NCBI GenBank assembly: GCA_963377175.1
Contig: CAUJNA010002112.1
Coordinates: 1,238,997-1,302,996 of the forward strand
Direction: 5' to 3'
DNA length: 64,000 nucleotides
From: Effrenium voratum
Taxonomy: Eukaryota > Sar > Dinophyceae > Suessiales > Symbiodiniaceae
Shown one piece after another: positions 35,501 through 42,200 of this stretch. The position numbers and the translations under genes were made by a program. Position 1 is the first letter of the stretch. The number at the start of each line of letters is the position of its first letter. The notes under the pieces were generated by a model that searched no databases, had not been told where the DNA came from, and saw nothing but the letters and a program-made list of their open reading frames with translations.

Positions 35501-37868
35501 GGCATGGGTCGAAATTAAAGCACCACTGTAGATCTTGATCCATGCTTCCATGGGTGCGAAACTGGGGGATACCAATTTTTTGTGACGGCTACCCGATTTG
35601 TGTGGCCAGACATATGTCCAAGGTTCACGCCTGTTTACCTAGAAACATGATGGACTCCCCCGTCTCGTTGCCTACATTTGGCCCACTTTGGTCCACGTTT
35701 TTTCGTGAAGCCCCCGATGCACATGTTTAATGGCTCGGTGGTTCCTAGTTCAAAGTGAAGAGTTCCAAAGGCCCCCGTTGGGGCATCAGAGTTCTTGGGT
35801 CCGAGTGCCTACACTCGAGACCCCTCATCCAAACAACACCAGAGGGACCTGGTTCAATGTTAGGAGTGTCCCCTCAAACCCATGACACATGATCTTACCA
35901 AAAAATGAGGTTGAGCCAATCGACTCAGAATGGACCAAATCTGGGAAACCAAAAGGTCGAAGGCTCGGCTTGGGGCAACTGAAGTTTTAGATGCAATTCC
36001 GGGGTCTCCCTTTTTTGGGGTTGGCTAACACCTCGATGCTTGGGCCAAGAATGACCAAAAATTGGGGCCCTATCCGTTGAAGCCACGCGGAAGGTCCCAA
36101 AAGGATGCTTCGACAGATGGGGTTGAAACATGTTACCAGTTGGCCCAGAGGTGTTTGTACGCCTTGCTTTAGGGCTTAAATTCCGGGTCTCTTGCAGCAA
36201 CGACCTTCTTTTGGGCTTGATGTTACAAAAACCAACTGTTTATGCCGTATAGTTCTCCTTGTTTTGCCCCAGGGTGTGGTTTAACCCCGGGTCTCCGGTT
36301 GCAGCAACGACCTTTTTCGGGGCTTGATGTTACAAAAACCAACTGTTTATGCCGTAGTTCACCTTGTTTTGCCCCAGGGCCTGGTTTAACCCTGGGTCTC
36401 CGGTTACAACAACGACCTTTTGGGGCTTGATGCTACAAAAACCAACTGTTTATGCCGCAGTTCACCTTGTTTTGCCCCAGGGCTTGGCTTAACCCCGGGT
36501 CTCTGGTTGCAGCAACGACCTTTTTGGGGGTTTGATGTTACAAAAACCAACTGTTTAGCTGCAGTTCACCTTGTCTCGCCCCAGGGCGTGGCTTAACCCC
36601 GGGTCTCCGGTTGCAGCAACGACCTTTTTTCCCATGTTAAATACCTCCAGGTGCAGAACCGAAAAGTATCCAATGGGCTGGAGATTGAAAAAGGCAGTCC
36701 TGCAAAGGTGCTGGCTGGTGGATTTCCCAAAAAAACATGTGTCATCGTAAGAATAGAAGAACCCCACACACACACACAAACAAACAAACAGACACACACA
36801 CACACACACACCCAACACGACTGGACTCACGGACCGGAAAGCGCAAGCGAAAAGAAAGCGCCCGCCTGGCTTCCTCGTGCGCTCCGAAGATCCGGCTCAG
36901 GCGCAGGCCGTTGCTGTGCCGCCGCATGCGCGTGCGCAGAAAGGCCTCCACCAAGAGGACTGAGGGGGCTTTGCTTGTAATACTGTGGATGGACAATATC
37001 CTGCACTTCTTGGAAACCATGATGAAATGATTGTCTGTTGGTATTTGCAGGGGAATCGACTCCTTCCCTGGTTTCTTAGGTGGTGCGAAATGGATTTCGT
37101 CCATCCGCAGTAGGGGACGGGATTCCACTTCCCAACTCGTCCCTGGCCCTCCTAAATCTGAGGCTTTCGGGGGCCGACTCAAAAACACACCAGCGCCCTC
37201 AACACACACACACACACACTGCTGCTTTTTGGAAATGCGGTTCGAAGACGGTCCCGGCACCTGGTAGATCTTGTCCATGTCTGAATGTCCAGGGTTGAGG
37301 GATTCAAGCCTCATGTTGTTCAATTTGTTGCTTCTTTTGTTTTTGTTTTTTGTTTTCTTAACTAACACACACTCACAGACTCTGAGCCCACTCGCTGTCC
37401 AACGACGGGGTTTCCTTGCCCCTTCAAGGCTAGAACCTCGAAAAGATGCGATCGTGGTGGAAACCGCCAGTTCACTGATCAACTTTTGGCTTGCCCATTT
37501 GCTTAAGTCCCCTGGAAAAAGAAAGAAAAGGAACACATTCCCAATGGTGAACTCGATTTCCATTGAAACCAACAAGGTCGGAGAATGAAGAACTCATTTC
37601 AACAAATGGAAGACTCAAATGGAAACCCCCACTACACCTAAAAAACAACTCAAACACCTAAGGAGCCCACAGCAAATGGCTGGTTGCACCACCAAGCCAA
37701 CTCCTCCACTTGCCTCCATCCACACCAAGTCCCCCGGCTCGGCTTCGCGCGTCGGTCGCCGTGCACGTGCGCCGCCTCGCGGCACACCGCCTGCGCGTGA
37801 AGCTTCCGCCGCAGATCCGGCGCGAGGCGCCGGAGCGCCGCCAGCTGCCGCGGCAGCGCGGCGATGCC
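14440..37868 (-). CDS. MOCOS: Molybdenum cofactor sulfurase, 3' part (15 exons)
   Basis: The family takes sulfur from L-cysteine with a PLP-dependent NifS-like domain and passes it to molybdenum cofactor, activating xanthine dehydrogenase and aldehyde oxidase. Fifteen minus-strand exons join in phase into about 490 residues. They cover the late NifS region (RRHSNGLRLSRIFG), the Cys motif CHCNAGAC, the VCGDN and RLSFGLFSTLKDV end of NifS, the MOSC N-terminal barrel (YPVKGCGPL, LDRRW) and the MOSC core (DRFRANL, RCVRCQAVDIDPEE, PTFGVLLKRP), with stop TAG at 14440-14442. By eye the donors are GC (8, one ambiguous), GT (4) and GA (2); 12 of 14 acceptors are AG|G. The N-terminal 350 or so residues, including the PLP lysine, are absent: the giant retroelement begins about 390 bp upstream of the first exon seen. 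Whether the gene is intact elsewhere is unknown. Confidence 0.87.
14660..14761. mobile_element. Small foldback element with 19-bp perfect inverted repeat
   Basis: ACCTGGAGTCTCCTTCTGA at 14660-14678 is exactly repeated in inverted orientation at 14743-14761. Similar single arms (GAGACTCCAGGT) occur near 31455 and 32960. No clear target duplication was seen. It lies in the last MOCOS intron. Confidence 0.65.
15015..15095. repeat. Remnant of family-2 MITE
   Basis: AAATACCAACAAACAATGGTT and ATGGTTTCTTAGGTGCGACATG followed by TTCGTCCGTCCACAT match the interior and right end of the 36983-37110 element, in mixed state of preservation. Confidence 0.4.
15938..16056 (+). mobile_element. Family-1 short inverted-repeat element, copy 6
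   Basis: Starts CTAGGTCCTCCAGTAGAGAG and contains GAATAAGGGTACC and AACCCTCCCAACC. It ends CACTTCTGGAGAACCTAG. It lies in the MOCOS intron between exons 14 and 15, antisense to the gene. Confidence 0.8.
16511..16563 (-). CDS. MOCOS: MOCOS exon 14
   Basis: Acceptor GGATAG|GAC; donor CAGGC|GCGG (GC type). Encodes DALSKGPSLLAALATAQ, the segment before the MOSC FG motif, plus two bases of the next codon. Length 53 nt gives exact phase with exon 15 (reads ATAQARSSHP across the join). A downstream in-frame TAA at 16417-16419 would end a read-through form. Confidence 0.7.
16688..16834. mobile_element. Family-2 TA-flanked MITE copy
   Basis: Starts CTGTGGACGG after TA and ends GGTGCGAAATGGATTTCGTC then CATCCACCA with TA following. 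The inverted termini match the 36983-37110 copy. Confidence 0.6.
17484..17642 (-). CDS. MOCOS: MOCOS exon 13: MOSC core
   Basis: Acceptor CGTGAG|GGG; donor CGAAAC|GAAGG (GA type, keeps phase 0 into exon 14; a GT lies 7 nt further on but breaks the phase). Encodes GRCVRCQAVDIDPEE, the cysteine-bearing MOSC motif thought to contact the cofactor in this family. Confidence 0.8.
18601..18727 (-). CDS. MOCOS: MOCOS exon 12: MOSC core
   Basis: Acceptor CTTGTGAG|GTCC; donor AGCTTG|GTGCCC. Encodes STASLRDFGRVCG and VPSDRFRANLEV, the RFRxN signature of MOSC domains, then QEPYEE. One leading base completes a Val codon from exon 11, giving LLLVSTASL. Confidence 0.85.
18920..19062 (-). CDS. MOCOS: MOCOS exon 11
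   Basis: Acceptor CGCCCCAG|GAG; donor CTTGGT|GCGCC (GC type). Begins ELLDLRGLRL, has an Ala/Ser/Gly-rich insert, and ends RDFANAEATLLL, the FAN...LLL strand at the start of the MOSC domain. Confidence 0.8.
19850..19990 (-). CDS. MOCOS: MOCOS exon 10
   Basis: Acceptor TTTTCCTTGCAG|GACTCC, the best polypyrimidine tract in the gene; donor CTCAAC|GCAGG (GC type). Exactly 47 codons. SAWFEESWLSRLLSR corresponds to the WLSxFLG region between the MOSC N-terminal barrel and MOSC core. Confidence 0.75.
20472..20573. mobile_element. Family-3 TA-flanked MITE (best copy)
   Basis: 102 bp flanked by TA on both sides. The 17-base ends TGGCTGTGGCTCAAAAT and ATTTTGAGCCACAGCCA are perfect inverted repeats. 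The interior has GGTAAATGGAAACATGGACC and AAACCTGCG. Related copies lie at 3941-4044, 10690-10815, 31166-31280, 33440-33512 and probably 20015-20112. TA duplication points to a Tc1/mariner-type transposase acting in trans. Confidence 0.85.
20595..20689 (-). CDS. MOCOS: MOCOS exon 9: MOSC N-terminal barrel
   Basis: Acceptor CCTAG|GACAC; donor TTTTTA|GTGAGG. Encodes HGLFVLVLSTKFHPETLEL, the strand-turn-strand piece that follows DRxW in the MOSC N-terminal domain. The two leading bases complete the codon left open by exon 8. Confidence 0.65.
21525..21670. repeat. AT-rich and TC microsatellites
   Basis: TATATATG/TATATG runs from about 21525 to 21618, followed by a TC run at 21641-21664. It lies in the MOCOS intron between exons 8 and 9. 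Confidence 0.9.
22036..22112 (+). ncRNA. tRNA-like promoter sequence, possible SINE head
   Basis: GAGTGGTCTAAGGGG at 22046-22060 resembles the pol III A box of Leu/Ser tRNAs, and GGCTCAAATCC at 22094-22104 resembles the B box (consensus GGTTCGAATCC). CGG...CCG pairing closes a T-arm-like hairpin. No full acceptor stem or clean anticodon stem can be formed, so it is not a functional tRNA as read. A tRNA-derived SINE head or tRNA pseudogene is the best guess. Confidence 0.35.
22311..24409. repeat. 11-bp-unit satellite with higher-order repeat
   Basis: Basic unit GTAGTCTTCCG and variants (GTAGTCTGCCG, GTCTTGCGGTG). About every 240-400 bp there is a unique core, CGACCGCAGCCTTCGTGAAA followed by GGACGTACTTAGCGGGTTAA, seen six times (near 22429, 22672, 23071, 23360, 23643 and 23945). 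Minus-strand open frames rich in Arg, Lys, Thr, Asp and Tyr are by-products. The array lies in the MOCOS intron between exons 8 and 9 and is interrupted by a MITE at 22829-22951. Confidence 0.95.
22829..22951. mobile_element. TA-flanked foldback MITE inserted in satellite
   Basis: 123 bp, nearly palindromic. Left end CTTGAACGGGCAGGGTACTT then GTAAGTGGTTAGTAAG; right end reads the same inverted (CTTAAAGGGGCATTAGTAAG). It splits the satellite phrase CCCGTAGTCTTCC so that TA is present on both sides (22827-22828 and 22952-22953), a clean TA target-site duplication. A truncated relative lies at 4045-4132. The termini and TA duplication fit a Stowaway/Tc1-mariner-type non-autonomous element. Confidence 0.9.
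25131..25236 (+). repeat. Dispersed repeat (ATCGTTCTTTTCA type), second copy
   Basis: Second copy of the repeat at 9951-10066, same orientation; shared phrases include CCATCGTTCTTTTCA and GGAAAGAATG. Confidence 0.5.
25817..25907. mobile_element. Family-2 MITE, short copy
   Basis: Left end CTGTGGATGCACAAAATCC, right end GATTTCGTCCATCCACAG then TA. The interior keeps CCATTGCTTGTTGGTAGTTAC. Internally deleted relative to the 128-bp copy. Confidence 0.6.
26486..26591 (-). CDS. MOCOS: MOCOS exon 8: start of MOSC N-terminal barrel
   Basis: Acceptor GTGGCAG|GTCTAC; donor AAGCGGA|GCAGG (GC type, chosen for phase). Encodes VYPVKGCGPLCVRRWPLE and FFLDRRWCLVL, the YPVKSC and DRxW hallmarks of the MOSC N-terminal domain of MOCOS and mARC proteins. 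The linker normally found between NifS and this domain may be in a missed small exon. Confidence 0.85.
27832..27960. mobile_element. Family-2 TA-flanked MITE copy
   Basis: 129 bp, TA on both sides; left CTGTGGATGAACG, right GGATTTCGCAGCCGTCCACAG. Interior GGTATTTACAGGCGGGGAATC is shared with the other copies. Confidence 0.75.
29011..29250 (+). mobile_element. Family-1 element, copy 7, split by a nested insertion
   Basis: Left part CTAGGTCCTCCAGATTTGAG with AATAAGG runs to about 29070. The right part, TTAGTAGGGGAACCCTCCCC to ACTACCGGGGGACCTAG, starts at about 29189. The 29072-29188 insert (CCAATCCTAATCCATAATCC, CATAACCCAAGG-like) resembles 16195-16312, so it is another dispersed repeat that landed inside this copy. 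Confidence 0.7.
29497..29580 (+). repeat. Dispersed repeat (GGTGAA...ATTTCACC type), second copy
   Basis: Matches 9632-9713: GGTGAATTATACTATTTCACC, GGTGGTTGGG, CAACCACCATTTGGGGTGAA-like. Confidence 0.5.
29637..29715 (-). CDS. MOCOS: MOCOS exon 7: end of NifS-like domain
   Basis: Acceptor TTTCTTGAG|GAAGG; donor GCGAG|GTGAGG. Encodes KDVGAWLKLLDECFVDA, the last helix of the cysteine-desulfurase domain. The first G completes a Leu codon begun in exon 6 to give FGLFSTLKDVGAWL. Confidence 0.85.
31067..31146 (-). CDS. MOCOS: MOCOS exon 6
   Basis: Acceptor CAGAG|GTCTGC; donor CCACCTT|GAAGCT (GA type). Encodes VCGDNLGLVDGRHTGVVRL then SFGLFST, matching the CGD...G.VR.SFGYMST block of MOCOS. A GA donor is required by phase and by family conservation. 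Confidence 0.85.
31166..31280. mobile_element. Family-3 MITE-like copy
   Basis: Begins TGGCTGTGGGTCAGAAAT and ends ATTTTGACCCATAGCCA, an inverted pair with mismatches. The interior GTAAGCGGAAACATGGACC and AAACCTGCGG match the 20472-20573 copy, with a partial internal duplication. Confidence 0.6.
32718..32915. mobile_element. Family-2 TA-flanked MITE, long copy
   Basis: 198 bp, TA at both ends; left CTGTGGGTGGAATCGAGATC and ATTTCGCACCACTT, right GGTGGTGCAAGATTTCGTCC and ATCCACAG. Good inverted termini of about 30 bp with mismatches. Confidence 0.75.
33624..33705 (-). CDS. MOCOS: MOCOS exon 5: cysteine motif of the desulfurase domain
   Basis: Acceptor GCGCAAG|GTGCC; donor GGCAAG|GCACC (GC type). 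Encodes CHCNAGACQRYLNLSDADV then HFYAAGK. CxCNxGACxRxL is the MOCOS/ABA3 signature, and the family's persulfide-carrying cysteine lies in this loop. Exon 4 supplies GG so that RVGCHCNAGAC is read across the join. A 14-base C run follows the donor on the coding strand. Confidence 0.9.
34380..34450 (-). CDS. MOCOS: MOCOS exon 4
   Basis: Acceptor CGCTCAG|GACGG; donor GTAGG|GTCACT. Encodes DGSPIPYGLVHEEAKKRNIL then LRV, matching the DG..GY.EVEKLA...GI.LR block just before the Cys motif. Confidence 0.8.
34631..34733 (+). mobile_element. Family-1 element, copy 8, left end lost
   Basis: GGTTGGAATAAGGGTACC, then GTAGGGGAACCCTCCCAACC and GGGCACCTAGCTGGGGGACC. The left terminal repeat is replaced by other sequence. 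Confidence 0.65.
34840..34944 (+). mobile_element. Family-1 element, copy 9
   Basis: GGTCCTCCAGTAGAGGTTAG, AATACGGGTACC, TTTTAGGGGAACCCTCCCCC, GGGCACCTAGCTGGGA. It lies only about 100 bp from copy 8, same orientation. Confidence 0.7.
35211..35246 (-). CDS. MOCOS: MOCOS exon 3
   Basis: Acceptor GAGCTGCAG|GGCCCC; donor GCGGAT|GCCCAG (GC type). Twelve codons, GPTLALVLFYAD, matching the QGPxVxFNLxxxDG block. An acceptor about 20 bases upstream is also possible. Confidence 0.7.
36175..36630. repeat. Tandem repeat of about 105 bp, four copies
   Basis: TTGATGTTACAAAAACCAAC starts near 36217, 36324, 36427 (with one change) and 36533, and GGTCTCCGGTTGCAGCAACG precedes or follows each. It lies in the MOCOS intron between exons 2 and 3. 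Confidence 0.9.
36764..36813. repeat. CA/CAAA microsatellite
   Basis: CA run with an ACAAACAAACAAACAG interruption. Shorter CA runs lie at 37203-37219 and a TG run at 38057-38078. Confidence 0.9.
36871..36959 (-). CDS. MOCOS: MOCOS exon 2
   Basis: Acceptor CCCCTCAG|TCCTC; donor GAGGAA|GCCAGG (GC type). Encodes LLVEAFLRTRMRRHSNGLRL then SRIFGAHEE, matching the helix plus HxNGxPxxxIYG block of the NifS-like domain. Confidence 0.75.
36983..37110. mobile_element. Family-2 TA-flanked MITE (reference copy)
   Basis: 128 bp flanked by TA; left CTGTGGATGG, right GGATTTCGTCCATCCGCAG. The interior has CTGTTGGTATTTGCAGGGGA. At least five fairly complete copies and several remnants occur in the window. 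Confidence 0.85.
37784..37868 (-). CDS. MOCOS: MOCOS exon 1 of this window (first recognised)
   Basis: Acceptor CCGCGCAG|GGC, preceded on the coding strand by a long C-rich tract (37890-37925). Encodes GIAALPRQLAALRRLAPDL then RRKLHAQAV, matching the helices before the HxNG block. The 3' end is uncertain by a few bases; a GC donor after GTGT gives correct phase. No upstream MOCOS exon is seen in the window. Confidence 0.65.
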
Positions 37869-37889
37869 CTGCGCGGAGTCGACGTGCGG

Positions 37890-37925
37890 GGGTGGGGGGG
37901 TGGGGGGGTGGGGGGGTGGGGGGCT
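37890..37925 (+). repeat. G-run tract (GGGGGTGGGGGGG), possible G-quadruplex
   Basis: Four or more runs of five to seven G separated by single T on the plus strand. On the minus strand it is the polypyrimidine tract immediately upstream of the first MOCOS exon. Confidence 0.85.
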
Positions 37926-38261
37926 CGGGGAAGGAAAAAAAACGTTAATTAACCCCTGAAGAGTCCTACCGAAAAATAATTGGGTAACCGAACTCGAAGA
38001 AGTATTGGTCAACTCGAGCTTCCAACTTAAAAATGGGCTGCCCGCAAAAACATCATAGTGTGTGTGTGTGTGTGTGTGAATTCCAACTTGTTGTTTTGGT
38101 ACATGACCTTTGGTGTCCTTTGGTAAATTTAAAGCAAGTGACCGGCAATCTGCAACTCCCGCGTTGTTGTTTTTGACCTCAGAAACAGAATTGCGGTTTT
38201 GGGCGAACACGAAGTAGCCCAGGGAATCAAAGAGGTACACGTGGTTCACGAAGTACCAAAA

Positions 38262-38591
38262 GAACCCAGTCCCAAAGCACAATGTAGAAGGTGCCGGTGA
38301 CCAGATTGTGGGAGTGACAGTTAATGAAGATCAAGTTTGGGGAGATTAGGAAATAGGTTGAGGAAGAGAAGTTTGTGTCCAAGCCCAGGATGATCACGCA
38401 GAGAACCTCCGCCCACCTCCCAGTGCCTAACCACAGCGACGCCAGGACCCTTTTCCCGACGGCGTAGCGGTCAGCCGCACTATGGCTGGCGCAACGAGAT
38501 TCCGTGACCCCCCTGACGGGAGGGCAAAACTTGAGCCAAACGGCCATTCGGCCGTTTTGCCACATGATGAAACAACACGTGAACAAAACAC
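38262..38591 (-). repeat. Left (3') terminal direct repeat, LTR-like
   Basis: Read on the minus strand it starts TGTGTTTTGTTCACGTGTTG and ends GGGACTGGGTTCTTT. The first 84 or so bases differ from the right copy at only about five positions, the last 110 at about a tenth, and the middle is clearly more diverged. It carries the palindrome AAACGGCCATTCGGCCGTTT (38538-38557) joined to TTTGGCTCAAG. No terminal CA or certain target duplication was found. Confidence 0.65.
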
Positions 38592-39228
38592 ACCCCCCTC
38601 ATCCGATATCTGGACGAGAGAAAGGATGCGAGACAGTTGAGTTCACGACGAAAGGGACCAACCAAAAATGCCGGTGTCAACTCAGAGGTGAGCCAAACGG
38701 CATCACCTGGGCCCCAGTTAAAATCCCGCCACCACCCCGAATTATCGGGGCGACAGGATTATTTGACGAGTGGACCACATGAGTGAACAAAGACATATTG
38801 GAGGAACCAGACGAAGATTCCTCTCGTGCCGTTCATGCGTTGTCATAGGACGACACCATGCGGAGGGGGACCCTATCTGGATCACCGCGCCTCACTGCAC
38901 GCCGTGGAGTGGTTGGAAGAGTAGTCGAGTTGGGAGGAAATTAGAAACGGAAGTTCCGAAATTGGTGTGAAAATATCCGGCTACGGCCGGCCCGGCACTT
39001 CTAGTGCGGTCACAGCCTCACACAGGATCGCCAGGGGAACCGTCTCCGGCGCGCACGGCAGCGGTGCGGGAGGGACACGAGCAACGCCGGATCAGCGGTA
39101 CAGGGCAATGGAGACCATCACCCCCAGCAGCGCCGCATAGGCGAGAGGAGGACCGGCGCGGTCGCGTTTTTCGGCGACACACGTACTATCCTCGCCCTTC
39201 TAAGGCGGATGCTGATTGCGGTACCCGC
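38592..39228 (-). other. 3' untranslated region of the giant element
   Basis: Between the ORF7 stop and the left terminal repeat. No ORF was recognised. It contains a second GCCGTTTGGCTCA phrase (about 38690-38702, minus strand), and ends in the purine tract GGATGAGGGGGG next to the repeat. Confidence 0.5.
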
Positions 39229-42200
39229 CTACCACCCTGAACCAGGTTCTTCCCGGTCCCTGGGCACGTCGTCTCTCCGGCGTCCACCACGGTCACCTCG
39301 ATCACCTCCTCCATCCCGACGGCGATCCTCACCACCACCCCTATTGTGGTCACCAGCCGGAGGTCGGCGAGGCGGAGGGCCGGTCCCGGTGGCGATCGCG
39401 ACGGTCATCACCCGGGTCATCACGTCCGCGGCGCTCATCTCGCCCCGGACCGCGCCTCTCGGAGGTCTCCTCATGACGTGGAGGAGGTCGGCGATCATCG
39501 CGTCGGCCTCCGCGGGTATCCCTGCCACGATCATCCCTTTGTCGGGGCGGGCCAGGATCCTCGCGTCCACCTTTGCCAGGTCGATGTTTTCCTCGACCCT
39601 TCCCCTCACCCTTAGGACCGCGACGATCCTCGCGGGCCCCAAGCGCGGTCCTCGACCGATCGTCATCTCGGCGGGGCCGCGACTCATTTGCCGCACGAGT
39701 GGTCCGAGGCACACCCGGGGGAAGCTCCCACTCGTCGTTGTCGTCATCGCGCGGGTCATAGCCGCCATGGCCGCCCAGGAACCGGTGGCACCCCGTGGTG
39801 GGGACGCAGGAGTTCCGGGACCGCCCGATCGAAGACGAACTCGGGGAGTCGCGTCCTCGCCGGTAAAAGGATCCTTCTGGGTGTAGAAACCCTTGGTCCT
39901 GCCCCTTCTCTCCCCACCTTCCACACCGCTTCTCGCGGGGACCGGGGATGGACGGGCAGGCTGGGCCATGCTCTTAGAGCTGGGTTGCCCGCTAGGCGGG
40001 ACCTGAACGCCCCCCTGCCCTTTTTCGGGCGCGGGGACCCGACCACGAGATGTCCTCCTGGCCTTGGGTTGGTCGGACTCACCCTCCAGCTCGGACTCGG
40101 TGTCAGGGACACGAGTATTGATGGCCATGTCCTCTTCCTCAAACGGATCCCCAGTCGTTGTAACGCCTGCCGCAATGGGAGCGGGAGGAGGAGGAGGAGG
40201 AGTTGGCACAGCATCGCCAGAACTGACGCCTGCATGCGACACCACGGGAGTCTCCGGTTCTACCGGGACAGGCGGCGCAGGAGGAGCCGGGGGCGGTGGC
40301 GGAGGGGGAGGGATCTCCTCCTCGTCGTCGCCCATGGGCTCGTCAAGGTCGTCAGGCTTCTCGTCATCTTCGTGCGAAGAACCATCCGATCCCAGCTCAT
40401 CCTCCGCTGATCCAGCAAAGTCGGGCTCGTCTTCGTCCTTCACGCCGGGGCCTGGTGTAAGGCGAATTCCGGGTCGATGGCGATCGCGGGGTCGGAAGCG
40501 GTATTTCCTTGGTACAGGGTCGGACAGCTCCTGTTTGATGTCATCCTGGGTTTGAGGACGGTCGGCCAAGCAGGTGTCGTAGGCAACGGTGGACGTCCGG
40601 TAGATCAGATCGTCCATACTGCTGAGGTCGTTGAGGGTGTAGACGTACCCCTTCTTAATGCCTTCCCGTATCGTGTCCATAGCCCGTTTGAGGCGCGCGG
40701 CAGGATCGAACCCGGCCTTTCTCCGCATGGCTTGCAATATCCCGCAGTGCTGTGCGAGCAGCCCCACCTGGAACTTGAACCCCTCCCCGGACACATCGTT
40801 GGGGAGTATCGGAGAAAGGTGTCCTGTTCTCAGCCCAATGATATGGGCCTCAAGAATGTAGTAGGACGTGTAAAAGCCGCACCGGTTGGCGTTGAAGTTT
40901 GCGGTGGTTAGGCGTCTGCCCCACTCAGCCGCGTATCCCTCATATTCTTCGAAGAATTCGGGGACGGAGCTCCCGTTGAAGGCAAGACCCCTTACCAAGA
41001 TCGCCTTTGCTACCCACTCTTCCACGTTGTGGTCGACCGTGTCACGGTATTTGCCGTCAAGGACTTCGTCTCGGAGCGAGTCGTGAAGTTTTCGGAAAAT
41101 GCCATCCACGTCCTCTTTGTCAAGGTACTTAGGAGGCCGCATCCCAGACATCAACAAGGACCGGGCATCGACGGCGGGACTCTGCGAGTAGAGGGCCATT
41201 CCGATGGCGTTGGCGTCTGCGTTGTTCCACAGAGCGGGGACGAAGCCCTCGTATTTTGCCAGCCAGGGAGGAATCACCCCGTCGGTGCTCGCTATCGTGC
41301 GAGGGCCGCCGTTCGTGTCTCCGGTGGGCAGGACGCCCTCATAGAAGATGGGAAGGTAGCAGGCGGTGCACAGGTGAGCGCCGACCGGGTGGGCCGTCAT
41401 GCACCTATGGCATGGAACGGACACCACCTCGCGGATATGTTCCGTCTTGGTGATCTGATGATACTTCTCCATCTCGTCCCGACACTTCCTCGGGTTATCA
41501 CTCACGGAGTTGAGGAAGTTGGGCGGATAGCACCAAGGCCTCAGGTAAATGATGGAGCAGTCCTCCTTGAAGTAGACGCATCTCCAGTACCCGATCGCGA
41601 TGTTCTCGCGCGATGCAAAGGTACCCTGACGAGTAATATGCATGCCCCCATTTTCCATGGAGAAGAAACGTGCATCGATAGCCATGACCACATATCGGGG
41701 ATCGCTCCTTTGGCGTCGACCCGAGGTGTGCAGCTCCGTCACATTGCTGTCGGTGATGCGGTCGACAGTGTCGTTGGGGCATTCTCCGTGATCGCGGAGG
41801 GATTGATATTCATCCGGCCGAGAGGGAAGGAGCTCGATCAGAGCTCGCCCACCCCGAATGATCGCCCCACGTTCTACGTAGAGCCGATACATTCGGAGAG
41901 GCACCACCTTGTAGAGTGTCTTGGGAACCACCTTGGAGGTGATAGGAAGACAAACAGGGCTCTCGTAGAGCATGTATTGGTATCGTTCACGAAATGCCCG
42001 GTAATCAGTGTCGGATCCGATCTCAAGCGACCTTACCGCCGCTATGCGGGCGGAACCAGGCAGCAACCGACGCTCCTTGTCACGAATGACGGTGATGATG
42101 ATCTCGAACATTCCCACCCCATCTTCGAGAAAGGAAGACAGGAGGTACGAAGAAAAGGCATCCTCAGACTCGACGCTGGTCCCGAAGTAGTGGCTCAGGA

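Noticed and set aside
38530..38560. A spliced-leader RNA gene
   Set aside because: Only the last 11 bases match the leader, no GT donor follows, and the sequence sits inside element terminal repeats.
38227..38586. Hydrophobic minus-strand ORF across the left terminal repeat as an Env or membrane protein
   Set aside because: The frame is not kept open with the same peptide in the right repeat beyond the palindrome region, so the hydrophobic look is probably chance.
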